The notes beneath the pieces are model-generated. The model worked only from the letters and a program-made list of their open reading frames with translations, had not been told where the DNA came from and ran no database searches. A DNA stretch of 64,000 nt from Fictibacillus macauensis ZFHKF-1. Its GTDB lineage: Bacteria > Bacillota > Bacilli > Bacillales > Fictibacillaceae. Positions 45,583-54,573 of the stretch are shown one piece after another. Position 1 is the stretch's first letter. Each line of letters starts with the position of its first letter. The stretch is taken from assembly GCF_000269865.1 (NCBI RefSeq), contig NZ_AKKV01000005.1, positions 1 to 64,000 on the forward strand. The letters run 5' to 3'. A program made the position numbers and the translations under genes.

Positions 45583-48500
45583 ATGAGGACGGTATTAAAG
45601 GGGAAATGGTTCATCTTAGGCATTTGGATCGCAGCGGTTGTTGTGCTGGCGCTCCTCGCTCCCAACATGGAAAACCTTGTCCGTGAAAAAGGTCAAGTCA
45701 GTGTTCCAAAAGGGTATTCATCGAGCTATGCTAAAACATTGTTAGATGAGTTATCGAAAAAAGGCAATTCCGATAATGACAATCAAGTAGCCCTTGTTTT
45801 TCATAGTAAAAACAAGTTAACAGATGGGCAGCTTGATGATATTAAAGCAGGAATTGATAAGCTTGAAAATAACAAAGATCAGCTTGGCATTACCGATGTA
45901 AGAACGCACTTTAAGAACAAAGAATTAAAAAGCCAGCTTGTATCTAAAGATGGTAATACAGTCTTAGCCTCCGTAGCTGTTAAAAAGAAAGGGCGAGAGC
46001 CAGCACAAATTTCTAAAGCGCTTTATAAGGAATTAGAAAGCGTTAAAGTGGATCATTATTATACGAGTAACTGGATGATCAATGAAGATGTTGTTGCGAG
46101 CTCACAAGAAGGCTTAAAGAAAACAGAATACATTACAATTATTTTTATTTTAGCCGTTCTTTTTATTGTGTTTCGCTCGTTCACCGCACCGCTCGTTCCG
46201 CTCATTACAGTAGGAATTAGTTATGTAGCGGCACAATCGATTGTAGCCTTCCTCGTCGATCGTTTTAATTTTCCGTTGTCGACATTTACTCAAATATTCC
46301 TTGTCGCCGTTCTATTCGGTATAGGAACAGACTATTGTATACTACTACTCAGTCGCTATAAAGAAGAGATTAACAATCATGAAACGTTATCTGAAGCGAT
46401 TATTACGACGTATAAAACGGCAGGTCGTACGGTGTTTTATAGTGGTGTAGCTGTAATGATTGGGTTCGCGGCTATTGGTTTTTCAACCTTTAAGCTTTAT
46501 CAATCAGCAGCAGCCGTAGCGATTGGTGTTGCCGTATTACTGTTAGCTCTGTTAACAATTGTGCCTGTTTTTATGGCATTGCTCGGAAATAAACTTTTTT
46601 GGCCGTCGAAAGCAAGTGCAGAACATAAGCAAAGCCGCTTATGGGGATTGGCGGGTTCATTTTCCTTTAAGCGCCCAATCATTAGTTTATTGCTTGTCGC
46701 GGTCATTGTTACTCCGTTTTTAGCTTTTTATAAAGGTACGTTATCTTTTAACTCATTAGATGAGATTGGCGATAAATACAACTCTGTAAAAGCCTTTAAC
46801 GTTATTTCCGATAACTTCGGACCTGGAGAGTCACTCCCAGCTACAGTTGTTTTGAAAAATGACATAGCTATGGATACACCAGCGTACTTAGCTACCATTG
46901 AAAAATTAAGTCGTGAAATTGAAAAAGTACCAGGTGTAGATAAAGTTCGTAGTGCGACACGACCTGCAGGGAAAGAATTAAAACAACTGCAAGTCGCTCA
47001 TCAAGTAGGTAAAGTAAGCGATGGGCTAGATAAAGGGAATAAAGGATTAAATAAGATCAGTGGAGGATTACAGCAAGCAAGTGGGAAGCTGAGTGAATCA
47101 TCTCCGCAACTAAAGAAAACTCAAAAAGGAATTGGTGGCCTCGTCGATGGCACGAATGGTATTAAAAACGGGGTCGGCAAACTTTCGGGCGGCCTTGGCA
47201 AAATTGAAAATGGTATTCGCAGTGGTTCGCAAGGCGCGGGCGATTTAAAAGAGGCTGTTGATCAAGCACAAAGCGCAGCGAACCAGCTTTATAAAGGAAA
47301 TCTACAACTAGCAAACAGTTTAAAGAAACTCAAGCCAGGCTTAGTGAAGCTACACAGTGGCTATGAGAAAATTAACGAAGGCTTACAAAAGTCAACAGGT
47401 GGTTTATCAAACCTAACCTCGCAAAATGCTTTTGGTAAGCTAGAAAAAAGTCATCCGGAGCTTCAAGGTGACCGAAACTATTTAACCATTAAAGGGACGG
47501 TAACCCAAGTACAACAAGGATTAACAAAGCTTTCGGGCGCTTTAACACAAGTCAATGGTCAGTTCCAATCGCAAGTCATTGATCAGTTAGATTTAAAAAA
47601 TGTGGATCAGCTATCTAACGGACAGCAAAAGCTAGCCGCTGGTTTAGGTAAGATTTCACAAGGGCTAGGTCAACTGCAAACAGGCTTAAGTAAAGCGGCG
47701 AATGGTCAATCGCAAGTCGTGAGCAAGCTCCCTGAAGTCCAAGGTGGACTGGAGAAAATTGCAAACGGTCAAGAAAAATTAAAAGATGGTTTTTCACAAA
47801 TGGATGGTCAGCTCTCGCAATTGAGTAACGGCTTAAATAAAAGTGCCAAAGGCATTAAAAAAGTGTCCGGCGGGATTGATTCAGCTGGAAACTATTTAAA
47901 TGACATTTCGAAAGCGTCAGATAAACAAATGACCGGTTTCTATTTACCAGAAAAGGTTATTAATAATAAAGACTTTAGAAAAGTTTTCGATAATTATATG
48001 CCAGCAGATCGTAAAATTACAACGTTAGATGTTGTTTTTAAGAAGAATCCTTATTCTGCAGCAGCTATTGATAAAGTTGATGAGATTAAAGGTGCCATTA
48101 AACGTAGTGTGCGAGATACGAATTTAGAAAACGTAAACTACGCTGTAAGTGGTGTAACGAGTATGAACTCTGACTTAAGCGAGATGTCAGCTAAGGATTA
48201 TTCACGCACGGTCGTGCTAATGCTCGTTGGGATCTCTATTATTCTCATCATCATGCTTCGTTCGTTCATTATGCCGCTGTATATTATAGGTTCACTAATA
48301 TTAACGTATTATACGGCGATGGCTTTCTCGGAAATGATTTTCGTTCGCATCTTAGGTTATAGCGGAATTAACTGGGCGGTTCCATTCTTCGCTTTCGTTA
48401 TTCTCGTAGCGCTCGGAGTGGACTATAGTATTTTCCTCATGGATCGCTTTAATGAGTACAAAACATTAACTGTGCGAGAAGCGATGACGTTAGCGATGAA

Positions 48501-48726
48501 AAACATGGGAACCGTTATTATATCAGCGGTTGTCATTCTAGGTGGTACGTTTGCAGCCATGCTACCAGCAGGTGTCCTATCTTTATTACAAATAGCGACG
48601 ATTATTCTAAGTGGGCTATTACTCTATGCCTTTGTTGTCTTACCACTCTTCGTACCAGTGATGGTTCGTACGTTTGGTAAAGCAAACTGGTGGCCATTTA
48701 TGGATAAGAAACAACACGAGGAATAA
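45583..48726 (+). CDS. MMPL/RND family transporter, YdgH-like
   Basis: 1047-residue export protein. Two six-helix membrane blocks: about residues 185-370 (EYITIIFILAVLFIVFRSF, FGIGTDYCILLLSRYKEE) and 860-1040 (VVLMLVGISIILIIMLRSF, ALGVDYSIFLMDRFNEY); the paired GTDY/GVDYS motifs in helix 4 of each are the proton-relay signature. The first extracytoplasmic loop is at about 20-180. The second, about 390-855, contains a long Gly/Leu/Lys-rich region (about 480-780) of repeated ...GLxKxxxGLxxxSGGL... units, probably a periplasm-facing coiled-coil stalk. Longer than B. subtilis YdgH by ~160 residues, mainly in this stalk. Confidence 0.88.
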   Translation: MRTVLKGKWFILGIWIAAVVVLALLAPNMENLVREKGQVSVPKGYSSSYAKTLLDELSKKGNSDNDNQVALVFHSKNKLTDGQLDDIKAGIDKLENNKDQLGITDVRTHFKNKELKSQLVSKDGNTVLASVAVKKKGREPAQISKALYKELESVKVDHYYTSNWMINEDVVASSQEGLKKTEYITIIFILAVLFIVFRSFTAPLVPLITVGISYVAAQSIVAFLVDRFNFPLSTFTQIFLVAVLFGIGTDYCILLLSRYKEEINNHETLSEAIITTYKTAGRTVFYSGVAVMIGFAAIGFSTFKLYQSAAAVAIGVAVLLLALLTIVPVFMALLGNKLFWPSKASAEHKQSRLWGLAGSFSFKRPIISLLLVAVIVTPFLAFYKGTLSFNSLDEIGDKYNSVKAFNVISDNFGPGESLPATVVLKNDIAMDTPAYLATIEKLSREIEKVPGVDKVRSATRPAGKELKQLQVAHQVGKVSDGLDKGNKGLNKISGGLQQASGKLSESSPQLKKTQKGIGGLVDGTNGIKNGVGKLSGGLGKIENGIRSGSQGAGDLKEAVDQAQSAANQLYKGNLQLANSLKKLKPGLVKLHSGYEKINEGLQKSTGGLSNLTSQNAFGKLEKSHPELQGDRNYLTIKGTVTQVQQGLTKLSGALTQVNGQFQSQVIDQLDLKNVDQLSNGQQKLAAGLGKISQGLGQLQTGLSKAANGQSQVVSKLPEVQGGLEKIANGQEKLKDGFSQMDGQLSQLSNGLNKSAKGIKKVSGGIDSAGNYLNDISKASDKQMTGFYLPEKVINNKDFRKVFDNYMPADRKITTLDVVFKKNPYSAAAIDKVDEIKGAIKRSVRDTNLENVNYAVSGVTSMNSDLSEMSAKDYSRTVVLMLVGISIILIIMLRSFIMPLYIIGSLILTYYTAMAFSEMIFVRILGYSGINWAVPFFAFVILVALGVDYSIFLMDRFNEYKTLTVREAMTLAMKNMGTVIISAVVILGGTFAAMLPAGVLSLLQIATIILSGLLLYAFVVLPLFVPVMVRTFGKANWWPFMDKKQHEE

Positions 48727-48727
48727 A

Positions 48728-48764
48728 AAAAAGACCCGCATGAAGTATTCATACGGGTCTTTCA
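48728..48764. terminator. Terminator between MMPL and YjcZ-like genes
   Basis: AAAGACCCGcATGAA pairs with TTCATaCGGGTCTTT around GTAT; A and T runs flank both sides. Confidence 0.8.
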
Positions 48765-48766
48765 TA

Positions 48767-49051
48767 TTAACATCCACAAGAAGAACCGCAGCCATCACAG
48801 CCTTTTGCGTAACCACCACCACAGCCCCAAGAACAGCCGATAATGATAAGAAGGATAAACAAGACAACGATAATCGCGAAACCACGTCCGCCACCGCCAC
48901 ATCCGAAGCCTGGATATCCGTAGCCATAGCTGTAACCGCCTACTGCGCCACCGCCACCATAACCATAACCAACGCCTGGGCCTGCACCTGCACCATATCC
49001 GTAACCATATCCGAAGTTCCGGTTTGTACCACCTGGTTGTTTATTAAACAT
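48767..49051 (-). CDS. Gly/Tyr-rich YjcZ-like protein with Cys-rich tail
   Basis: 94 residues. A repetitive N-terminal half of GYGYG/GGG units is followed by the membrane segment FAIIVVLFILLIIIGCSWG, the hallmark of the small YjcZ-type sporulation proteins (normally ~25-50 residues). Unlike those, it continues with a Cys/Gly tail CGGGYAKGCDGCGSSCGC holding five Cys. RBS GAAAGGAGA upstream of ATG. A spore-coat or membrane role in late sporulation is inferred from family resemblance only. Confidence 0.65.
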   Translation of the reverse strand: MFNKQPGGTNRNFGYGYGYGAGAGPGVGYGYGGGGAVGGYSYGYGYPGFGCGGGGRGFAIIVVLFILLIIIGCSWGCGGGYAKGCDGCGSSCGC

Positions 49052-49168
49052 AGAATCATCTCCTTTCTCTCTCTTTTAACCTGCTTGCCTTATAAATTAT
49101 GCAAGCCTTTAAAAAACGGTTTGGACGAATAACAATTTGTACGTTTGTTTAGATTCAATTCCAGCGGC

Positions 49169-49194
49169 GTTTTTGATTAGGAAATAACGGGTAA
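49169..49194 (+). promoter_or_regulatory. Sigma-B (general stress) promoter
   Basis: GTTTTT (49169-49174), 14-nt spacer, GGGTAA (49189-49194): full match to the B. subtilis sigma-B consensus GTTTWW-N12-15-GGGWAW, in front of a YflT-family stress gene. Confidence 0.8.
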
Positions 49195-49265
49195 TAAATG
49201 AACATACTTACTAAATAAGAACGGGTTTAATGGTACATGCTATAGGTAACGGAGGCGGATGTAGA

Positions 49266-49763
49266 ATGGAAGAAAGAACGAGAAGAGTCATACGCGTATA
49301 TGAGACAGATGATGAAGTAGTTGATGCTGTTAATGTGTTGCGTGATTTAGGATTTGATGATGATCATATATCGGTCGTTAGCTTAGATCGCAACCAGTCA
49401 ATAGAGGGAGAAAGTGAACGAGATAAAAAAACAAGTGAAGGCGTGGCAACTGGAGCGGCAGCTGGTGGTCTTATTGGTGGATTTGGTGGCTTAGTAGCGG
49501 GTTTAAGTGCGCTCGCCATCCCGGGGATTGGACTTGTCATTGCTTCAGGGCCAATCGCGGCGGCAATAAGTGGTGCAGTTGTAGGCGCAAGTGCTGGTGG
49601 GTTAGCAGGCACACTAGCAGGCATGGGTGTTACAGAAGAAGAGGGAAGGAAGTATGAAGCACTTCTCCGAGAAGGAAAGCAGTTAGTGATTGCAGAAACA
49701 GACGAAGACCGTATGCAACAAATACAAGAAGTATTAGCTGTGAACTCACAAAACAATGAATAA
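49266..49763 (+). CDS. General stress protein, YflT/GSP17M-like with glycine zipper
   Basis: 165 residues. N-terminal domain VIRVYETDDEVVDAVNVLRDLGFDDDHISVVSLD is that of the YflT (heat-induced stress protein) family; it is followed by a Gly/Ala-rich hydrophobic stretch (GVATGAAAGGLIGGFGG to AGGLAGTLAGMG, about residues 60-125) resembling a membrane-inserting glycine zipper, then an acidic C-terminal domain GKQLVIAETDEDRMQQIQEVL. ATG 49266 with GGAGGCGG upstream. The sigma-B promoter supports a stress role. Confidence 0.82.
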   Translation: MEERTRRVIRVYETDDEVVDAVNVLRDLGFDDDHISVVSLDRNQSIEGESERDKKTSEGVATGAAAGGLIGGFGGLVAGLSALAIPGIGLVIASGPIAAAISGAVVGASAGGLAGTLAGMGVTEEEGRKYEALLREGKQLVIAETDEDRMQQIQEVLAVNSQNNE

Positions 49764-49771
49764 GTGTAGTG

Positions 49772-49803
49772 TTAAAGCTGAAGACTGTCTTCGGCTTTTT
49801 TTA
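49772..49803 (+). terminator. Stress-gene terminator
   Basis: AAAGCTGAAGAC and TTCGGCTTT pair around a short loop, then TTTTT. Confidence 0.75.
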
Positions 49804-49847
49804 GTTGCTTGCATCTTGTTGAAGGATATTTTTTGAGACTCATCGAA

Positions 49848-49875
49848 TATAATAAAATAAAATGACTAGTCGTTT
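49848..49875 (+). promoter_or_regulatory. -10 box and palindrome before GNAT-TetR operon
   Basis: TATAAT at 49848-49853, then the palindrome GACTAGTC (49864-49871) within the near-symmetric AATGACTAGTCGTT, about where transcription should start. Likely operator of the TetR protein encoded as the second gene. The -35 is weak. Confidence 0.55.
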
Positions 49876-49892
49876 TTTAAGGAGGTAAGGAG

Positions 49893-50747
49893 ATGTATCG
49901 ATTGCAACCGTTTAGTAGGTTATCATTTGAACAAGCGGCCCAACTATTTACAGAAGGATTTAAATACTATTTCACAGACATTCAAATGACCGTTGATGCC
50001 TTATTGTTGAAAATAGTAAATGAGCAGTTATCTCCTGAAAAATCACTTGTATTACTAGATCAGGACAAACCAGTTGGCTTCTTATTAAACGGATTTATGA
50101 CGATAAATGGTAAAAAAATCGCTTGGAATGGTGGGACAGGAATCATCCCTAGTCATCGTGGGAAAGGTGGAGGGAAAGTTCTGCTACAAGGGTGTATGGC
50201 GTTGTATCAACAAGAAGGAATAACGGAAGCTTATTTAGAAGCTATTTCTGAAAATGAGCCAGCAATCGCTCTGTATAAACAATTTGGCTATACACCATGT
50301 GAACAACTAACCTACTACGTGCGTAACGGAATCCTGTCATGTGAAACATATAACGACCTTTCATATGACAGTCAGTACGGATTTCCTCATGAGATTACAC
50401 ATCATTTTCCTCTACTTGACCATATGCCCTGGCAAACGATGCCTCAGCATGTAAAAGGTGGGCAAGTCCTTTTTGTATATGAAAAGGAGCAACCGGTTGG
50501 GTATGCGTTATATACAAAACGTCCAAATGAGAGTATTACGCTTTATCACTGTTATGTCGCGCCAGCTAATCCTCATCGTACGCAACTTGTTGCTTATATG
50601 CTTTCTAACATATTTGAACCACAATTATCCTATCGCCGTCTAGCCTTTAACATTCAGGAACGATGCTATGAGGTCAAGGAATGGTTACATACACATCAAT
50701 TTGAGGTTCTCGTTACGCAACTACATATGTCAAAAAAGATAGACTAG
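49893..50747 (+). CDS. GNAT family acetyltransferase
   Basis: 284 residues. The N-terminal half is a GNAT domain with GTGIIPSHRGKGGGKVLLQGCMALY (acetyl-CoA loop RGKGGGK, about residue 88-95) and ENEPAIALYKQFGYTP. The C-terminal half shows a weaker second GNAT-like unit (FVYEKEQPVGYALYTK). RBS AAGGAGGTAAGG. It precedes the TetR regulator by 10 bases and is probably its target. Substrate unknown. Confidence 0.83.
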   Translation: MYRLQPFSRLSFEQAAQLFTEGFKYYFTDIQMTVDALLLKIVNEQLSPEKSLVLLDQDKPVGFLLNGFMTINGKKIAWNGGTGIIPSHRGKGGGKVLLQGCMALYQQEGITEAYLEAISENEPAIALYKQFGYTPCEQLTYYVRNGILSCETYNDLSYDSQYGFPHEITHHFPLLDHMPWQTMPQHVKGGQVLFVYEKEQPVGYALYTKRPNESITLYHCYVAPANPHRTQLVAYMLSNIFEPQLSYRRLAFNIQERCYEVKEWLHTHQFEVLVTQLHMSKKID

Positions 50748-50757
50748 GAAGTGTCCT

Positions 50758-51366
50758 ATGCCGAAAGTAACAGAGAAATATAAAGAAGAAAAACGGATGG
50801 AAATTGTCAGGAGCGCGATGCAATGCTTCGGACAAAAAGGTTATGAGGCAACCACAATCGATGATATTGTACGAACGTCTAAAGTAAGTAAAGGGGCCAT
50901 CTATAACTATTTTAGTAGTAAAGAGGAAATTTATTTGCAAATATTGCATCATCAGTCTGTGCAGTTCTTTAAAGAAGTTGAAGAAGCCTTTGCTTCTCGA
51001 CATTCAGCGAAAGAGAAGCTTGCTTATTTATTTGAACGTTTTGAAAAAGAGTCACTAACAGAAGAACGGAGAACGTTAATGCGTCTTTACACAGAGTTTT
51101 GGCTATATAGTGCACGACAAGATGCTTTAAAGAAGCTCATGCAAGAACGCTATGATCAGTTCACCTCTTTTGTAACATCAATTATTGACGAGGGCAAGCG
51201 GTCAGGAGAGTTTAAAGAAGCGTGTCAAAGTGAGCGCGTTGCCCAACTTTTTTGGGCGTTACGTGATGGCAATGTTCTTCATTTTTCGCTGATTGGTGAA
51301 GAAAAGGGTTATAAACAAATGACACGTTTTATGGAACAATGGTTTACAACGTACATTTATAAATGA
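50758..51366 (+). CDS. TetR family regulator
   Basis: 202 residues. N-terminal HTH: RMEIVRSAMQCFGQKGYEATTIDDIVRTSKVSKGAIYNYFSSKEEIYLQIL (about residues 12-60), textbook TetR. The C-terminal ligand domain RRTLMRLYTEFWLYSARQ resembles YxaF/BetI-type members. Likely controls its own operon with the upstream acetyltransferase via the palindrome at 49864. Confidence 0.9.
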   Translation: MPKVTEKYKEEKRMEIVRSAMQCFGQKGYEATTIDDIVRTSKVSKGAIYNYFSSKEEIYLQILHHQSVQFFKEVEEAFASRHSAKEKLAYLFERFEKESLTEERRTLMRLYTEFWLYSARQDALKKLMQERYDQFTSFVTSIIDEGKRSGEFKEACQSERVAQLFWALRDGNVLHFSLIGEEKGYKQMTRFMEQWFTTYIYK

Positions 51367-51368
51367 TA

Positions 51369-51416
51369 GAAGGTAAGCTGTTATGTTAAGAATGGCAGCT
51401 TATCTTCTTTTTTTAT
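51369..51416 (+). terminator. tetR terminator
   Basis: GAAGGTAAGCTG pairs with CAGCTTATCTTC (G-U allowed), 15-nt loop, then seven T. Confidence 0.85.
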
Positions 51417-51627
51417 GGCATTTCTAAGTAACGCTAAGAAGTACTTGGTCGTATAAATGAGAAAATAATGTCGATATTTCCCGGGTAATCACGAACGGAA
51501 TAGCAGAAAAAAGAAGCATGTGTCTTTCGAGTACTATACTAAGAAATTGTTTCCATCCGTCACGAAGGTTTACAAATTTCCCTTTTTTTATTAAGTGAAG
51601 TAGCGTACACTTAACAGTGAATTTTTG

Positions 51628-51654
51628 TGAAACGTTTAAAGAAGTGATGACGTC
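51628..51654 (+). promoter_or_regulatory. ECF promoter of sigX operon
   Basis: TGAAAC (51628-51633), 17-nt spacer, CGTC (51651-51654). This suits ECF factors of the X/M/W/V group and probably mediates autoregulation. The 51417-51620 gap contains no supported gene. Confidence 0.8.
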
Positions 51655-51686
51655 TAAATAAATTAGAAAGATAGGAGGCATCTCAA

Positions 51687-52232
51687 GTGAAAGACGTGTT
51701 TGAGCGGCTGTATGAAGAATATCATCAGCCTTTATTTCAATTCATCTTTTATATGGTGAGAAATAAAGAAGCAGCTGAAGATATTGTGCAAGAAGTATAT
51801 ATTAAAGTAATGAAAGCTTACAGTAGCTTTGCTGGCAAAAGTTCAGAGAAAACATGGTTGTTCTCTATTGCGCGGCATGTCACGATCGACTGGCTCCGTA
51901 AACAAAATCGTCGTAAAAAAAGAGTTTTGTTTTTTAGTATTGGAGAAAGTGAAGACCGGCTCGTTCAAAATGACCCACTACCCGATGAGTTTTTAACACA
52001 AAAGGAATCAGTGAAAGAGTTGTATCATGCCCTATATAAATGCACGTTGCCTCAGCAACAAGTCATTGTGTTACGGTATATTCAATCTCTATCGATTGCA
52101 GAAACAGCTGCGGTACTTGGTTGGACAGAAAGCAAAGTAAAGACTACCCAACATAGAGCCATTAAGGGATTAAAGTCTTTTTTGGATGAAACCCCAGGAT
52201 TGAAGGAGGAGTGGAAGGATGGCGTCATCTAA
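51687..52232 (+). CDS. sigX: ECF sigma factor SigX
   Basis: 181 residues. LYEEYHQPLFQFIFYMVRNKEAAEDIVQEVYIKVMKAY (region 2) and SSEKTWLFSIARHVTIDWLRKQ are close to B. subtilis SigX; region 4 is QQQVIVLRYIQSLSIAETAAVLGWTESKVKTTQHRAIKGL, with the SigX-type SESKVKTTQHR recognition helix. In B. subtilis SigX controls envelope-charge genes including dlt. ATG 51687 has AGGAGG upstream. The gene overlaps rsiX by 14 bases, so the anti-sigma factor is co-translated. Confidence 0.92.
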   Translation: MKDVFERLYEEYHQPLFQFIFYMVRNKEAAEDIVQEVYIKVMKAYSSFAGKSSEKTWLFSIARHVTIDWLRKQNRRKKRVLFFSIGESEDRLVQNDPLPDEFLTQKESVKELYHALYKCTLPQQQVIVLRYIQSLSIAETAAVLGWTESKVKTTQHRAIKGLKSFLDETPGLKEEWKDGVI

Positions 52233-53499
52233 ATGGACAGAAGATAAGATAGAAAATGAACTTGAAAAGATGCCCGTTATTCAAGATCTGCGCTCAAAAG
52301 AAGTCGTCTATCAAGAAATAGAGAAGCGCCTTCAGGAAAAGAACGTGCGCCGTCTGAAGAAAACATGGATTTTTCCAGGTGTCATTGCTGCTTGTGCAGT
52401 AGGTATTTTACTGTACATTACCCCTGATTTATTAAATGAATCAAATGGAGCTTCAGAACAAAAATCACCAGCCGTTCATGAGCAAAAAGATCATCCTAAA
52501 AAGACAGCTTCAACAGACCATACAAAAACGCATAGCCAAGGAAATGATGGAACAAAGGCAACAGCTAAAAAAGGAACAGACGGAAAAAATAATCAAGAAA
52601 CACCTGCAACTCGGGAAGCTTCACGTGCAAAGGAAAGAGAAGTGGCAACAGCAGCGGTTCTTCCACCTGTAACAGAGCGTAAATATAGCTCTCCATTAAC
52701 CGAAGAGGAAATGCAAAAGCAAAGAGCTGCTGGTCGTTCCCTCGTAACAGTTGCTTATACGAATGATGCAGAAGATGTGGTTATTCCTATTTCCTTCCTA
52801 GTAAAAGGAGATCGTCCTTATGCGGATAAAGTGGATCAAGTGCTGCAAACCTTTCAACCTGAAAAAGTTGGGCTAAAGCCAACGATATTAAATAAAGCAA
52901 TCGTTAAAGATGATGATGGCAAAGCAGTCCTTGATTTCCCAAAAGGGGCGATTACATCTTCTGAATCTAAATTATTACCAAAACTATTAGGATACACATT
53001 CGCCTACGATTATAAATATTCTACGGTCAATTTTTTAACAGATGGGCAACCAGGTGTAACAACAGATGAACAAGGAACATTAGAAAATATGAACGTACAA
53101 GATGTGAAAGGTGGACCTGCTTACGTATACACCTCTTCTACGGGAAACCAGTTTCTTGTTGATAGCTTCGGAGCTGGAAAAGGAACACCACCAGCCTCTT
53201 TTACGAATGCACTACAGGAACTAAGTAAAGAGGATGAGAGTCAAGCATTATCGTCCCCAATACCTGAGGGAACAGATCTTGAAACGACGGTGGCAAGCGG
53301 CATTGCGAAAGTAAATGTAGAAGACTATACATTAAAGAATGAAGAGAAAAAGCAACAGATGATTGATGCAATTCTTGTTACAGCCAAAAATTATCATCAA
53401 TCAGAAGTAGCCATTGATTATGATGAACAAGAGGCAGGTATGAAAGAAGTGAAAAAACCGTATCCTGCAATTGTTGGTGTGAATGTCATTAATAAATAA
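52219..53499 (+). CDS. rsiX: Anti-sigma-X factor RsiX
   Basis: 426 residues. Cytoplasmic N-terminus KWTEDKIENELEKMPVIQDLRSKEVVYQEIEKRL binds SigX by analogy; one membrane helix IFPGVIAACAVGILLYIT (about residues 51-68); a disordered Lys/Thr/Ser-rich linker to ~150; then an extracytoplasmic GerMN-like region with VTVAYTNDAEDVVIPISFLVKG and DGKAVLDFPKGA. B. subtilis RsiX is ~370 residues, so the linker here is expanded. No ZAS motif is seen, as expected for RsiX. Confidence 0.88.
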   Translation: MASSKWTEDKIENELEKMPVIQDLRSKEVVYQEIEKRLQEKNVRRLKKTWIFPGVIAACAVGILLYITPDLLNESNGASEQKSPAVHEQKDHPKKTASTDHTKTHSQGNDGTKATAKKGTDGKNNQETPATREASRAKEREVATAAVLPPVTERKYSSPLTEEEMQKQRAAGRSLVTVAYTNDAEDVVIPISFLVKGDRPYADKVDQVLQTFQPEKVGLKPTILNKAIVKDDDGKAVLDFPKGAITSSESKLLPKLLGYTFAYDYKYSTVNFLTDGQPGVTTDEQGTLENMNVQDVKGGPAYVYTSSTGNQFLVDSFGAGKGTPPASFTNALQELSKEDESQALSSPIPEGTDLETTVASGIAKVNVEDYTLKNEEKKQQMIDAILVTAKNYHQSEVAIDYDEQEAGMKEVKKPYPAIVGVNVINK

Positions 53500-53503
53500 G
53501 GAG

Positions 53504-53543
53504 AACACGCAGATTGTTTCAAGCAATCTGTGTGTTTTTTTAT
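53504..53543 (+). terminator. sigX-rsiX terminator
   Basis: AACACGCAGATTG / CAATCTGTGTGTT around TTTCAAG, then T run. Confidence 0.88.
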
Positions 53544-53587
53544 GTTTTTATTAGGTCATACTAAGAAGAGAAAGAGGTGCTTCTTAC

Positions 53588-54556
53588 ATGACGTTCGTTC
53601 GCCTTGGTTATGTAGCCATGAGCATGGAATTAAAAAATGCTTCGCCATCCCAAACGATGACCTATGCTCGATTTTCACAAATAGAAGATCAAGCAGCTGC
53701 GATTCGCAAGTTAGAGCGAATTGCACTCTCCAATATTGAAAATATGTACCGTCTTTTACGCCATAATGCCGCGCATGATATTCATTTTTATCGAATGACA
53801 TCACGGCTCATTCCATTAGCAAATCACCCAGATTTACTAGGCTGGCAGTATTTGAAGCCTTTGCGACCACTTTTACAAGAGGTTGGAGAGTTTGCACGAA
53901 AGCACAAGATGCGCCTAGATTTCCATCCTGATCATTTCGTTTTATTAAATTCTCCAAAACATGAAGTATTTCGCAATGCAGTTGAGACACTAAAATTACA
54001 TTATCGTCTGTTAAAAGCAATGAAAATTCCTACTGCACATCGCTGTGTATTGCATGTGGGAGGTCAGTATAAAGAAACAGAAGCCGCTTTAGAACGATTT
54101 GTAGAAAATTGGATGGATGTTCCTGCTCCCATTCAGCAAATGATTATGCTAGAAAATGATGATACATCCTTTACACTAGAAGATACTCTTTTTTTATGCG
54201 AAAAGCTTGGTATTCCTTGTGTATTTGATTATCACCATCACCTTGCGTACCATAAAGACAGCAATTGGCAACAGCACTGGGAACGCGTAGTAACATCATG
54301 GAAATACGCATCCTTACCTTTAAAAATACATATTTCAAGTCCAAAGAGTGAACAAGCCTTTCGTCATCATGCCGATTTTGTAGACTGTCGGATGTTTTTT
54401 GATTTTTTGCGTGAAGTAAAAGGCACTGTTTCACAAATCGATTGTATGATTGAGGCAAAACAAAAGGACCGTGCCTTGTTTAAATTGATGAAAGAAATTC
54501 GGAGTCGTAAGGATATTGAAATGGTGGATGGCTCCTCTTTTTATGTGCGAGATTAA
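53588..54556 (+). CDS. uvsE: UV DNA damage endonuclease UvsE
   Basis: 322 residues. Nicks DNA 5' of UV photoproducts, an alternative excision-repair start. Seen: RLGYVAMSMELKNASPSQT, FYRMTSRLIPLANHP, LHVGGQYKETEAALERF, LENDDTSFTLEDTLFLCEKLGIPCVFDYHHH with the metal-binding Glu and His residues of the TIM barrel, and HISSPKS. These match the UVDE family; size is standard. ATG 53588, RBS AAAGAGGTG. Confidence 0.94.
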   Translation: MTFVRLGYVAMSMELKNASPSQTMTYARFSQIEDQAAAIRKLERIALSNIENMYRLLRHNAAHDIHFYRMTSRLIPLANHPDLLGWQYLKPLRPLLQEVGEFARKHKMRLDFHPDHFVLLNSPKHEVFRNAVETLKLHYRLLKAMKIPTAHRCVLHVGGQYKETEAALERFVENWMDVPAPIQQMIMLENDDTSFTLEDTLFLCEKLGIPCVFDYHHHLAYHKDSNWQQHWERVVTSWKYASLPLKIHISSPKSEQAFRHHADFVDCRMFFDFLREVKGTVSQIDCMIEAKQKDRALFKLMKEIRSRKDIEMVDGSSFYVRD

Positions 54557-54573
54557 CAGACGGTAACAGAAAA

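Noticed and set aside
51424-51681. 85-codon minus-strand frame upstream of sigX
   Set aside because: Overlaps the ECF promoter and has no family similarity or RBS.
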